Shown: in pieces, positions 37,921-49,700 of the stretch | Numbering within the stretch: the first letter of the stretch is position 1 | Layout of the letters: each line of letters starts with the position of its first letter | Assembly: GCA_027886175.1 (NCBI GenBank) | Contig: JAJNNQ010000002.1 | Coordinates: forward strand, 7,250,001-7,314,000 | DNA from: Phylloscopus collybita | Taxonomy: Eukaryota; Chordata; Aves; Passeriformes; Phylloscopidae | Reading direction: 5' to 3' | Length of the DNA stretch: 64,000 bases | Program-made: the position numbers and the translations under genes | The notes under the pieces: model-generated | What the model saw: only the letters and a program-made list of their open reading frames with translations | What the model was told of the DNA's origin: nothing | Database searches by the model: none

Positions 37921-40278
37921 TAGAGATCAAGTTTCCTTCAATACCCAAGTTGAAACAGAAAGAAGCCACGATCAATTTACCAAGAAAAGGAACATTAAGA
38001 TCACATAGCAGTGTTGCTCTCCTTCTGTGAATGACAAAGAAAACAAGTCCTTCATATGGGCAGCTCATCCACAGATAGATATCATCATCACTACTAGTGC
38101 CATGCATTAATATGCATTAACTGTCTTCTCTACTAGGAAAAGAAAAAGGAAAAAATATATATGGTCAAGTTGCTGATATGCTTCTCTTCCCTTCAAGCTT
38201 CCTCTTTCATCTGCAGAGCTCAAAACCAGGCAGAAGTGTCACCACAAAGGTAACAGATCTTAGAATTGGAACGACTCGTGCAGGATTCAGGACTAATTAA
38301 AGAGCTCAGAGTTCAAACCAACACCTTGATGTGCCTTAAAAGCAAGGGCAGAGTTATTTATTCTTGTTATTGTTGTTTCTTCTTCATTACAGGGCTGCAG
38401 GAGTCTCCCATCATGGATCAGGGCCCCACATTGTCAGGATTTATTTAAACATTTAATGAAAATATCATGCCTGCAGTTAAGAATTTACAACTGTAATTAT
38501 AAGATGAAGAATAAAACTGTCTTCAGTTGATTTCTGTAATCATAAAATTCTAAATGATATTAACATGTGCCTCATTTTATGTGTGTGTTTTCCCATGATT
38601 ACTTAGAGGAATAGGATGCTTAACACTGCCATTCTGGAAGTGCATCCAGACAAATGTGGGTTGTCCTAAAAATAGATTTCTTACCTTTGTCAGCCAAAAT
38701 GTATAAACAAAAATGTAAACAAGAAGGAAATTTCCACTGAGGAAACAAAAATTCAAGCTGTACAGACTCAGCCAGCTCCCTAGACACACACATATAGTTG
38801 TGTAGGCTTTATTCTTAATGTTAACTTAATTGTTAGTGTGCTTTGCTTTTTAGAAAATTATTCAGGAGAGCAAAGAAGACAAACCCTTTCATGATAATGT
38901 AATTACACAAAAAATGTTTTTGTAATTGTTCTTGTTTTCACCTGTGTTTCAAAACCTACTTCTGATTGAGCAACAGAAGGGTCAGCTGTAGCTGTTGAAT
39001 AATGAATTCTCCCTTAAAGCAGCATGGCAAATAACTCTGACACAGTAATTTCTGTAATCTGCTAATCATGTAGTTTCATAACTGATTTTGAGTGATCTTG
39101 CTCTGTGCTGCTACTGGAAGAAGTTCTCTTTCCCACAGCTAGCTACCTCTTTGTGTAGCTGAGTCACAAAATTAGGCCAGTCCAATTTAAAAACTTTTTC
39201 GTTTTATTCTGATCAAATCCTGAATTTGGTGCATTATGCCGTGACTCCTGGTGTTAACATGGGGAAAGGCATTACCTGGACAAATTCGTGGCAGATTGAG
39301 ATTGACCTAAAGTAGCTGCAAAATTGCAGGTTTGAAAGATGGCAATCACTTGAAGGGGAAGTTATCAAGGGAAGGAGTAGCTTAGGGTGGTATCTGGTTT
39401 TAGCTACTGCCAGACACAAACTGTAAACACGGGGTCACTTAAGGTCATGTGAGTATGGTTTTGTTTTCCTGCCATGACCTTTGCAAGAGTCACCTAATGA
39501 GGTATCTCCAAGGCCACTGCCTGCAGCTAAACCAGTCATGGAAGGCAGCCTTTCCACCTTGGGCTAAGGGAGTCTAAGGCACTGATCATCTTGTCCTGAT
39601 GCAGAAGCCTAAGATGAATTAGATGAGGTTTTTTTTCTCTAAAAGTCATTATTTCTCTCCGTTTGAATATAAAGAGAGAGCAAGGAGACTGGCTCAGCTG
39701 TAGGTGTCTGTCTAAACTGAGGGAGAAGAACTCTGTTGTCTGTAAGGCTCAGATCAGTGTGACTATTTCAAAGTACTTTGAGAGAAGGAACTGTAACTAG
39801 AGATTTGGGAGGTTCAGTCCACTGCTGCACTCCACTTATGGTCATGTAAGTAGATCTCCTAATCAGGAACTGTACCTTAAATCAACACTATACTATACAT
39901 AATAACATCATGCTTTATAAGAACTGGGATTAAAATATAGAATGGCAGCCAAAATGTATAAATTGCTATAATTGTTTCAGTACAAGGTTGCTGACACCCT
40001 GGAGAGACCTCCAAACGCTTCATTGTATTTGGCTCAGACACACATCATAATTTGTATATTTAGCAAAGCCTCAGGAAAAATGCAGTAAGGCTTTTGTTAA
40101 AAGCTAGGAACACCCCACTGAGCTGAAAAAGCTGCTGGAGATTGTCTCTGGAAATGATCACGTTACACCATGTACCAGAGACAGGGGATGAACAGTAGCA
40201 CTGCACACTGCTACTGCTGCCACTGCTTCTGTGTCAGTGGCACAGAATACTCTTGTCACTGTCTTCACTCTTATAAGT

Positions 40279-40299
40279 AAACAAACAAACAAACAAACA
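40279..40299. repeat. (CAAA)n microsatellite
   Basis: About five AAAC/CAAA units in tandem. Confidence 0.9.
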
Positions 40300-41439
40300 G
40301 GTAAAAGATGACTTTAACAAAGTAACAGTATCTGTTAAGTTTAGGGAATTTGTTGAATTCAAGCCTTCCCAGGTATTTATTCTGGAGTGTCACTCCTAAG
40401 TATTCTTTTTCTGAAGTTGTCTTGTCAGAATTAAAGAAATAGCTAATGAAGACCGATCTCAGGGAACAGAATTCCAGCTGGGAATTCTTACTTAAAGCTA
40501 GGTAATTAACAACAAAGCAGAAAGAACAGAGGGAAAAGGATCCCTTGGTATGTATTTACAGGTTTTTGATGAAAACTGCCTTCCAAATGACAATACAAGT
40601 GTTCATTAGATAAGGTTGGTGTTTAGCACTAAGTCTCCCACAGAGACAATTCTTGGCACAGAAACTTTGATTATATAAACTTTGTATGAAAAATGCAAAG
40701 GGCCATAATGGGACACTTTGATCAATGGTGCTATTCTGATTTACAATTGGTTTTTTTTAAAACTATGATGGGCACAAAACATTAATTTAAAAGCTCATTT
40801 CAGTTGCAATTTACCTCTTCCTTTTAATAGCAAGAAAGTAATCTGATTGCATTTTTTCAGTCATCCTTGTGCAACATATCAGATAATCTCTTTATAGTTT
40901 AAAACTAAAAATGCTAATGGATTGGGGAAATGGGTTTCTGCTTTCACTCAGAATATCTGTCTTTTTTATGCTTGTCTTTTGGATCATTTATCTAAATAAT
41001 AACCTTTACTACCCAATCCTTCCTTCCAATGAACTAAAAGATATTAATGATTAAAATCAGTGAATATCCGTCTTTTCCCTACTTCAGTTTTGCCAGCTGA
41101 GGTTTCCACTTTCATTTTCTACTATTTGGAGGGGGAAAGCTACAGACATCTTCGTGTGAAATCCTCATGGTTACTTTCCAATTTGTCTAAATCAAACAGC
41201 CTAAATGAGCTTAAACTAATGGCAGATTTATTTTAAGGAGTATCACCAGCAAGCACTGACTCAATGACAGCGATTTCAGGGACTAAAAGACAGAAATTAC
41301 ATTAAAACTCAGCAAACAGCTTTTGGTCAGCAAATCTGTTGGGGCAGCCCCAGAGAAGAGGCAGGAATTATGCCTCAGGTTCTGTGTGGAACTTCCTCAG
41401 CCACCAAACCTGGAGATACAGAAGGATACACTTGGGTGG

Positions 41440-41590
41440 CTTTAGTCTCAGAATGATGGAAGGAAGCTCATTTTGTACAAAGGCAGCAGAGAGAAGATAA
41501 ATGACCAGCCCAAGGTCAGGTACAAAGATGATGGAAATGTGGGAGAAAGTGCCAGAACAGGCACTTCTAGGCTCTTTGTGTAGTCAGATT
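41440..41590 (+). mobile_element. possible second MIR-like fossil SINE
   Basis: Contains 'gaccagcccaaggtcaggta', close to the MIR core, followed by a 'gtgccagaacagg' segment. More diverged than the copy at 37805. Confidence 0.5.
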
Positions 41591-41659
41591 TCAGCATGCC
41601 TGGCTAAGCTGTCTACAGACCAAGACCGCAGGAATTGCTCAGTACATACACCCTGGGGA

Positions 41660-41720
41660 AAAAAATAAAACAAAAACAAACAAAAAAGCCAAAACAAACA
41701 AACCAACAACCAAAAAAACA
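41660..41720. repeat. A/C-rich low-complexity tract
   Basis: Irregular AAAC/AAAAC-type repeats. It may be the decayed tail of a retroelement, but no body is recognisable. Confidence 0.8.
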
Positions 41721-44210
41721 CCAAGATTCTGAGCAACAGAGATGTAGCTTTAAAACTCAGTGGAAACCACTTTCTTCACCTACCATTACCTTCTGCAACC
41801 GATGGGACTGAAACACATCTGAAGAACCAGCAACTTTGTACTGCCCTGAGGCTCTGGAAAATGTTTTCCAGAAGAAAAGTGTCCTTCCACAGACACATTT
41901 GGTTTCCCAGCAGACCAAATTTCAGTTTGGCTGCTTCCAGTGGTGACAGTATGACATGAGGAGAGGCAGTACCTCCAGTAGATGGATGCTGTGCTGGGTA
42001 CTCATTGCAGAGTCACTTGCACTGTTCGGAGGCTCTCAGTGCTCGGAATAAATTCATTCTGGCAAGAAGCTTTTATTCTGTAGAGTCAAAAAAAGGCTTT
42101 GTATTAAAGCCATGTTCTTACATTAATCAGGCTGTTTTCTCCATTGATGAGAACAAAGAGCCACCCTTATGAATTCAGTCTAAAAGTCTTTCTGGTGCTG
42201 CTTTGATATTTCCTGTGGTGATAAATATTCTCAATAACTGCAAATTACAAAAGAGCCAGTATCTACCTATGTGCATTATGTAGCCACTAAGGCACATTTT
42301 CATGGCATGTGGGAGGTGATCAGGAGACAATAGCAGACAGACAGCTAAAGGAATTGTATTCTGCTCATTTTGCTAAGGGCTGGGAAATAATAATCCAGGA
42401 ATATAAAGTAACAGGAAAGGAAATCTTTTAAGAAAGATTATCTCAGCAGGAAGCAGCGAATCTATATGAACTTTCATTTCCAGTGAATCATTCTGTTATG
42501 CTCAATTTCATTCCAAATGTGAAGCCGGCCCTCGTGGCTTGTGCTCTGATGTGGGATCACTGTCAAAACAAAGAACAATTACAAAATGTTCCCTCAGTTC
42601 CAAATTCCTGTTTGGTAAGTAATGCTCACATGATGCAGAGATCTAAAAGTAAAATTTGTGAAATGGAAAACTGGATTTCCTCCCTTTTCTGGTATCTAGA
42701 CAACACAGGAATGTTGGAAGAGTCCTTGGCAGAAGTTTTCTAATTTATTCACATTTTAGACTTTAAGACTGTATTTACCAGGTACTCAAAGCCAAACTGG
42801 TAAATGTGAAATAATAAACCCCAATATTTTGGGATAGGATCTGAAATATTTGTTGTAATGTATTTCTTTTGATACTAGATTTGAATGCTGGATGAGTCTA
42901 TTAAGCAGATTAAATATTACAGATTTAAATATTACAGTTTCTTGACTATGATATTTATATCATGTCTGAAATATTGTTTTAATCATTTGAATGTATTTTT
43001 ACTTCAAAAACAGGTAATAATAATTCTATCCATATCTATTTTTTTTGCAAAAAGTAACATGCCCATTTTCATCCAGATTTGGGATTATGGGGTTCAGGAA
43101 AATACATGCTCTTTACACTTTGCTTTGTGACATGAATTATTGAAGAAGGCAAATATTGGCATTTTCTCTCTTTGAAGATACATGAAATTTCCCATTACTG
43201 GAAAGGTCTCTTGCCCTGAATAACAAATTACATGATGAGACACAAGGAAGATGCAAATCTTAGGGTTCTAAAAGCACCTAATATTTTCTCAAATTATATT
43301 CAGCTGTATTTATCTTGCATTCTGGCATGCTGCTGGATTACTGTTATCAATAAATCTATAAATAGGATGCAAAATGCATGTGAGCTGTCTGTACATGAAT
43401 AAAGAGTGGCCAGGCAATAAATTACAACATAATATATAGTTTAAAATGTAGCAAAAGGAATGCCTTGACAAATCAATGCAACATTTTGTCAGTGAAGATG
43501 AAAGATTCATTATTCACCAGCCTTGAGAAAGCTGAATTTCTGAGCCATGGGTCATCTAGGACATATGATGTAATCAGAGAATATGGAAGCATGCATGGAA
43601 AGACAAAAATAATCCTTTAAGTAATAAAGCCATATTAAATTGTCAGGTAAAATGTAACTCCTGTGCAGTACTTCATAGTCCAAGAGAGGTCAGGAGTACC
43701 ATGACAAACACAATGAAACCTGACTTCCTCTGGATTTGGTCCCCACAGCAGGTTGAAGACCAACCCTTTTTCTGAAATTGGGTCATGTGAGCTGGCTTTG
43801 TGTTTTTCTCATGTCTGCTAAGGTCCAAGCTTATCTTGAGGCTCTTTGTACAGCCAAGAAATTCTCTCCTCAGCCCAGTTTTCAATGAAACTTGGGAAAA
43901 TTCAGTGTTTTGGGAAACTCCAGGCATCTGCCAGACATGGCTGGCACACACCCAGCAGGCTCCATATGCCTGGACCTGGCCTGCAGAGACTAAAAATAAG
44001 ACTGACCAATTGGTTTTCCTGCTGACAGTAACAAACTGCCATGGGACATTTAATTTCCCCTGATCACATGGATGACAGACAAGCTGTCACCAGCTGTGCA
44101 GAGCCAGGAGGATGCATGCCTGTGGCACTGACACAGGCCCCAGCAGTAGCATCACCTTGTCCTGAATGTTGGTGAGGGTGGAAATGCCCCAGGAGAAGTT
44201 GGCACCAGTC

Positions 44211-44925
44211 ACAGAATCCCAGAATGGGTTGGGTTGGAAGGGACCACAGGGATGATCCAACCCCCCTGCTCAAGCAGGATCATCCCAGAGCACAGGATTG
44301 CATCCAGATGGTTCTGGAATTCCTGCAGTAAGGGAGACTCCACACCCTGTCTGAGCAATCTGTTCCAGTGCATGGTCACCCACACAGCAGTTCTTCATGT
44401 TCAGGTGGAACTTCTGTGCGTCAGTTCCTGCACACTGCCTCTTGTGCTACTGCTTGGTACCACTGAGAAGAGCCTGGTCCATCCTCTTGGCATGCTCCCA
44501 TAGATATTTATATGCATTAATGAGGTCCCCTCTCAGTCATCTCTTTCAGAGACTGAACAGGCCCTGCTCCCTCAGCCTTTCCTCATAAGAGAGATGCTCC
44601 AGTCCCTTAATCCTCTTCGTACCCTCCGCTGGACTCGCTCCAGGAGCTCCATGTCTCTCTTGTCCTGAGGAGCCCTCCTGGGCTGCACACAGCATTCCAG
44701 ACGTGCTTCACAAGAGCTGAGTAGAGAGGCAGCATCACCTCCCTGACCTGCTGGCAATGCTCTTCCAAATGCATTTGAGGATCCCATGGCTTTCTTGGCC
44801 ACAAGGACACACTGCTGACTCATGGACAGCTTGTCATCCATCAGCACCCCCAAGTTCCTCTACAGAAGACCACGGACGTGGATGTTGGCTCTGGCACACT
44901 CAGGAAGAAGCACCTGAGCTTGGCA
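44211..44925 (-). mobile_element. CR1 LINE, minus orientation, including end of the reverse-transcriptase ORF
   Basis: Plus-strand reading begins with the reverse-complemented CR1 tail (agaatcccagaatgggttgg). On the minus strand, 44572-44853 encodes the CR1 polymerase C-terminus with LGVLMDDK-like, KLSMSQQC and DMELLERVQRR motifs. The element has a frame break relative to the family (the A-L-V region is shifted), so it is dead. The 5' limit near 44925 is approximate. Confidence 0.92.
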
Positions 44926-45104
44926 GTGTTGGAAGGGGCTTAAAACGTGGGTCTCGACAAATGGAGGAGAGATGTTGATGGGGGCTGGTGTTCCTCAGCT
45001 CCTCAAGGGGCATCAGCAAGAGCTTCATGCTCCATGGGAGCCCTGTGATCACAGCCAGGGCTGTGAAGGACAAATTACTCCAGTCCCTGGTGTAAGAAGA
45101 GGAA
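44926..45104. other. unassigned spacer between two CR1s
   Basis: About 180 bp between the 5' ends of the two oppositely oriented CR1s. Not recognised as CR1 in either direction with any certainty; possibly diverged CR1 or older host DNA. Confidence 0.5.
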
Positions 45105-45566
45105 CAAGCCTTGCATTTTCTTCTTGGACCATGTCTAAGAACAGGCAACAAAGCTGGTGAAGGGTCTGTGGCATAAACCCTATAACCAGTGGGTGAGGGA
45201 GCTGGGGTTGTTTAGCCTGGAGAAAAGGAGGCTCAGGAGGGACCTTATCACTCTCTACAAGCACCTGAAAGCAGGGTGTAGCCAGGTGAGGGTCGGGCTC
45301 TTCTCCCAGCTAACAAGTGATAGGATGAGGGGATACAGCCTCAAACTGCACCAGAGGATGTTCAGCTCGAACATTACGAGAAATTTCTTCACAGAAAAGA
45401 TGACTGGAATGGACTGCCCAGGGAGCTGGTGGAGTCACGGTCCCTGGAGGTGTTTTCTTAAGCATTGTACTTAATGCCACAGTCTAGTTGCCGTGGTGTT
45501 CGGTCATAGGTTGGACTCAGTGATCTCAGAGGTCTTTTCCAACCTAATTTATCCTATGATTCTTAA
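45105..45566 (+). mobile_element. CR1 LINE 3' end, plus orientation
   Basis: Follows the CR1 consensus closely: 'ggcaacaaagctggtgaagg', 'gagggagctggggttgttta', 'ctcaggagggaccttatcac', 'gtggagtcacggtccctgg', then 'gaggtcttttccaaccta' and a 'cctatgattctt' tail. Its 3' end is about 163 bp upstream of the NOM1 start codon. Confidence 0.95.
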
Positions 45567-45599
45567 ACGCATACGCACAAAGGAGGAGATCTCCACAGA

Positions 45600-45728
45600 C
45601 TGAGCGCTGTTGACACAGCACTCCAGGGTCCCGTCCCCTCAGAGCTGCAGGCGCCCGCGCTCAGCAGGGGGCGCTGTGCCCGGCATGGCGGCCGCGCGGC
45701 GGAAGCGGCAGCTCGGCCCTTCTCCAAG
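45600..45728 (+). promoter_or_regulatory. NOM1: NOM1 promoter / 5' UTR
   Basis: CpG-rich segment between the CR1 tail and the start codon, with no TATA box. Contains a forward CTCF-like motif (45661-45674). An upstream ATG at 45685 (G at -3 and +4) is in another frame. A perfect YY1-type AAGATGGCGGC at 45726-45736 covers the NOM1 initiator. YY1 sites at or just after the start site are typical of housekeeping promoters. Confidence 0.75.
45661..45674 (+). promoter_or_regulatory. CTCF-like motif in NOM1 promoter
   Basis: TCAGCAGGGGGCGC matches CCASYAGRKGGCRS at 13 of 14 positions, forward orientation, 55 bp upstream of the start codon. Confidence 0.55.
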
Positions 45729-46712
45729 ATGGCGGCGCCCAGGCGCGGTGTGGCTGCGGGAGGGATGAAGCGGGGGGCGGCCGCCCGCGCCCGCCGCGGC
45801 GGGAAACTGGACCGGCTGCGGCAGGCGGTGCAGGACTATGTGCAGGCGGCGGGCGGCCAGGCGCCGCTGGCCCTGCTCAAAGACTCGGAGAGGTACGACC
45901 GCAGGAGCCGCCGGGACGCCAGGAAGGAGAAGCGCAGACTAAAGCGGAGCCGCCGCCGCCGACTCCAGCGCGGGGAGCTGGTGGAGGCTCCCACCGCCCC
46001 AGCCAAGCCGGCCCCGGCCAAGCCCGCTTCAGCCAAGCTAGCCCCAGCCAAACCCGCTTCAGCCAAGCCAGCCCCGGCCAAACCCGCTTCAGCCAAGCCC
46101 ACTCCGGTCAAGCCGGCCCAGGCCAAGCCGGCTCCTGCCGCCCGCCCCGGAGCCCCGGCTTCGCCTGCCGCTGTGAAGCAGCGGCCCAGGCCAGTGTCGG
46201 CACCGGCATCGAGAGCCCTTGAGGCCCCCTCGGCCGCTGCAGCCACCTCGGCGCGGAAACGGGCCCTGCTGGAAGCCAACGAGGAGGAGGAGAAGGAGAT
46301 CCGGCGGCTGGAGCGGCAGCTGGGGCTCGGGAAGCGGCGCAAGAAGCAAGAGGGGTCCGGGAGCGAGCGGCTGCCGCAGAGCTTCCTGCGGGACGGGCTG
46401 GGGTACGTGCTGGGAGCGCTGGGCACACGGGCCGGGCTCAGCCGGCTGTGCGAGAGCAGCGACGAGGAGGAGCAGGAGACCGAGCCGCGGCCGCAGGAGC
46501 GCCCGCCGGGGAAGGTGGAGGATGGTGAGGACGAGGAGGATGGTGAGGACGAGGAGGATGGTGAGGACGAGGAAGTTCAGGAAGGCGCCTCAGACTCTTC
46601 CGAGGCGGACGACGTGGAAGGACATTGGGAGAGCGAGAGCTCTTCCCCCGAGGACAGCGGGGTGCCAGAGGCCAGCGTGCCCTCGAGCGAGGAGGAGGAG
46701 GAGGAGGCAGAG
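45729..46712 (+). CDS. NOM1: NOM1 exon 1 (residues 1-328, disordered basic/acidic N-terminus)
   Basis: 984 nt, ends in phase 0 at GAG|GTAGGA. A Lys/Arg-rich cluster at residues 62-81 (KEKRRLKRSRRRRLQR) is a probable nuclear/nucleolar signal. Residues 92-136 are AKPA-type repeats of about 10-residue period. A conserved block at 176-206 (RKRALLEANEEEEKEIRRLE and then GLGKRRKK) matches the family. Residues 264-282 are three DGEDEE units. The C-terminal part is Glu/Ser-rich with possible CK2 sites. No [KR]VxF motif is seen in this exon. Confidence 0.95.
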
Positions 46713-49700
46713 GTAGGATGTTCGCCTCAGATAGCACAGACCTGCTTCCCAAAGCACATCCCGCCAGCTGAACACTGAGCAGCGTCGCATCGCCGCTGTT
46801 GAGCCCAGGTGCTTGCTGTCCGGTCGGGCCACGTGGGGTGTTCTGGTTCGAAACAGCCGGGCCCGGGGACAGTGTTGACTTGAGGGGTCTGCCAGGTCCT
46901 AGGGACACTTGTTAGACGTGGAGGGGAGAGTTCCCGAGTCAGGCTGGTGGCAGATAATACCCTAGAGCACAAGGCATGTGGGAGCTGTGTGTGAAATCCG
47001 CAAATAAAAGCGGCTGCCTTGGCATTAGCGTGTAAGGGTATGATCATACCCTTCTGCAAAGACAGCTTGAAATTAGCAGGGGTTACACACTGAAATGTTA
47101 CTTTCTGAAAGAGCTCAGAAGTTCTGCCAGTATTAGGCCTTGTTGAATGGGTAGAGGAGGTCACACAGGTCATTTAACCCTCATGGGCCAAACTTAAACT
47201 GTCTCTGATAAAACTTGAGTAAAACCAAGACTTAAGATGCCAGTTTTTAATGACCAAAACTCAAAGAAAGGGAAGAGGAGTTTTGCTGTAATCAAGTTTG
47301 TCATAAAGGGTAATTTTTTGCCTGCTTCTTTTCTTCATGTTGTTCCTTTGGCATTGGTTACTAGATGGTATGATATATCCTTAACTAAAAGTTTGGTCCT
47401 TTAATCTTAAATAGAAAGGTATGTTTCTATTCAAGTGTTTAAGATACTGGTCGTATCTGTTACCTTATTTTCTTGTTTTCCTGGTAAGAGTGATAATCAT
47501 GGTGCTACAAAGTATGTTCCTCCTCAAGTAAGGAAAGCACAGGAGACGCTAGATGACAAGAAAAGAGAAGAATTGGGAAGACTGAAGAAAATGGTGAATG
47601 GCCTCATTAATAGGTAATGTAATAAGAAAAGTCATTAATCTTTCTGGATTAATGTGACAATGTTCATCATTCAAGCCCAGGTGGCAAGGATGTGACTTTT
47701 CTCTTCACAAACTGATTTTAAGTTGGCAATCATGTCTGCTATTGTTAAAAATAATTATCTTTATTGGTATAAATTCTTCAAAGTTAGTCATTTTATATGT
47801 TGAAGAATGTAGAAAATAGATTTAGGATTGGGCTGGATTCCATACAGCAGTTGCCTGCAAGTGCTAGGTATAATTCACTAAGTGTCAGTTGGAGTATGCT
47901 TATTTAAAAAACCTCAGAAGAAAACAGGTTTGGGCTTGTTTTGGGGTTTTTTAATAAATTAGATTTCTCCAACACTACAACTGAGGAGGAGCGACCCTTC
48001 CTAGGTTAAAGTACTGCAGAATAGAAAAAGTAATTAACATTTATTTCAGTTTTAGAGTATTTTTAAAATCAGAAATCTCTTGGCAATTTTCATCTCTTAC
48101 CTGTAAAACACAGACAAGAGTTTGTTCAGTCATTTGAAATTTGATGTACATATATGTTAAAATAGAAATTATCTTCATACTTAATTTCTTCAAAAACTGT
48201 GATGTGCCACAGTTAAAACTGCTAAAACCAATCTCTCTTTGTAATAAATCTGTTCAGTGTGACAGCAGGTTGACAGTGTTTCATAAATACTGTTGCTAAC
48301 ATGTTTTTACATATACTTTTTAAAACTACTCTAGAATTAAATGTACTATAATTTTTTAGTTCAGTAAACACAGAAAACCACAAATGGTCCCTTCCAGTCA
48401 TCTTATGAATCTTCAGTCTTTTCTTCTTAAGTCAAACTAGTTTCTCTGAATTTGTTGGGTGAACTCAAAATCGTGGAACCATGTAAAGAGAAGAAAGAGT
48501 GAACATTGGTTTTTGTTTCTCCATAGGCTGAGTGAGCCAAATTTGTCCTCCATCAGTGGACAGATGGAAGAGCTCTACATGGCCAACAGCAGAAAGGACA
48601 TGAATGACACTCTGACAGACATTCTCATGAGTGCCTGTGTTAGTGCAGTCGCCATGCCTGCAAGACTCATGATGGAGCACGTGCTTCTGGTCAGCATCCT
48701 TCATCATAATGTAGGAATTGAGGTAATTCTTGTGCTTGGGACAACATTTTTATAATAATACATGTTGTAGAGTGTTTTCCTTGACGTTTTGTTTGAATTG
48801 CCTTGTAATTTTTAGCTGTGTGGCACTAACAAGCATCTTCAGCTGAGTTTCATCAGTGTTTTGTGGGTTATTTGCAAGGCATCCACAAGTGAAAGGGTCT
48901 AAGTACATTGCTTTATCTGATTTTTTTTTATCCTCCATGAGTTACCACTGATCAGTTATAAAACCATCATTTTTTCATAAAAATCTTTCTGCACCCAATA
49001 ATCAAAGATTTCTAACCTTCAGCTTCTCTTCCCTTTAGTTACACGGCTCCATTTCTGTTCTCATGGATACATGAGGGTATTGTTTTTGAACTATGTGTAT
49101 CCAGATAAGAAAAGTGTCTACACTACAGGAATCCTTTTACAGTGGTGGATAAACTTACTTTTTAAGCAAATCATGCAAATCATCAGTGGAATTAAGTAGT
49201 TATAACATGGAATATTAAGAACTTGAAAAAGCATGCCAGTTTTTGGAAGGGATTTTTTTGTGTGTTTTTAAGCCTGATGAATGAGGTAAAATCCCTCTGA
49301 CTCAAGCTGATGCTGAAGCTCCTCATATCAAAGGGAAGATTTTAGCTAATTTCAGTGAAATGTCTGTCAGGAAGTGGAGTTGTTTCAGCAGTATATTCCT
49401 ATTAGATTACTCTTTTTTCTTCCCCCCACATCTCAATGCAAAAGATGTATTAATGCAAGTTTTTCAGTTTGTCATACAGTGGCCTGCATGCTGGCTCTGA
49501 AACCATATTAAATATCAGATGAATGCAATTACAGCAGCTTTGTCCATGTAGACTTGGCATTAAACTTTATCCTTCTTTGCTGCTTGAAAGGCACTTCTGA
49601 CTGCAGATGCAGTGTTTCTGTAAAATAAATGTACACTGTGCATTACATGAAAGTGTGGTAGTACAGCTGCACTGAGGAGTAGGTTGAGCACTGCAGGAGT

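Larger units (their letters stand above)
37921..44210. other. LMBR1-NOM1 intergenic DNA, distal part
   Basis: AT-rich and gene-free. Contains a CAAA microsatellite (40279-40299), a second MIR-like relic (about 41440-41590), an A/C-rich simple tract (41660-41720) and a small near-duplication at 42907-42938. A homeodomain-site-rich AT block lies at 38890-38950. Nothing else is recognised. Confidence 0.7.

Noticed and set aside
44572..44853. 93-codon minus-strand frame with conserved look
   Set aside because: It is the broken end of a CR1 reverse-transcriptase frame, not a host gene.
46219..46716. Open frames in other registers of NOM1 exon 1
   Set aside because: Shadows of the GC-rich exon; only the frame from 45729 matches NOM1 and splices onward in phase.
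46840..46860. GGTTCGAAAC resembling a tRNA B box
   Set aside because: No matching A box, acceptor stem or cloverleaf in the surrounding bases.
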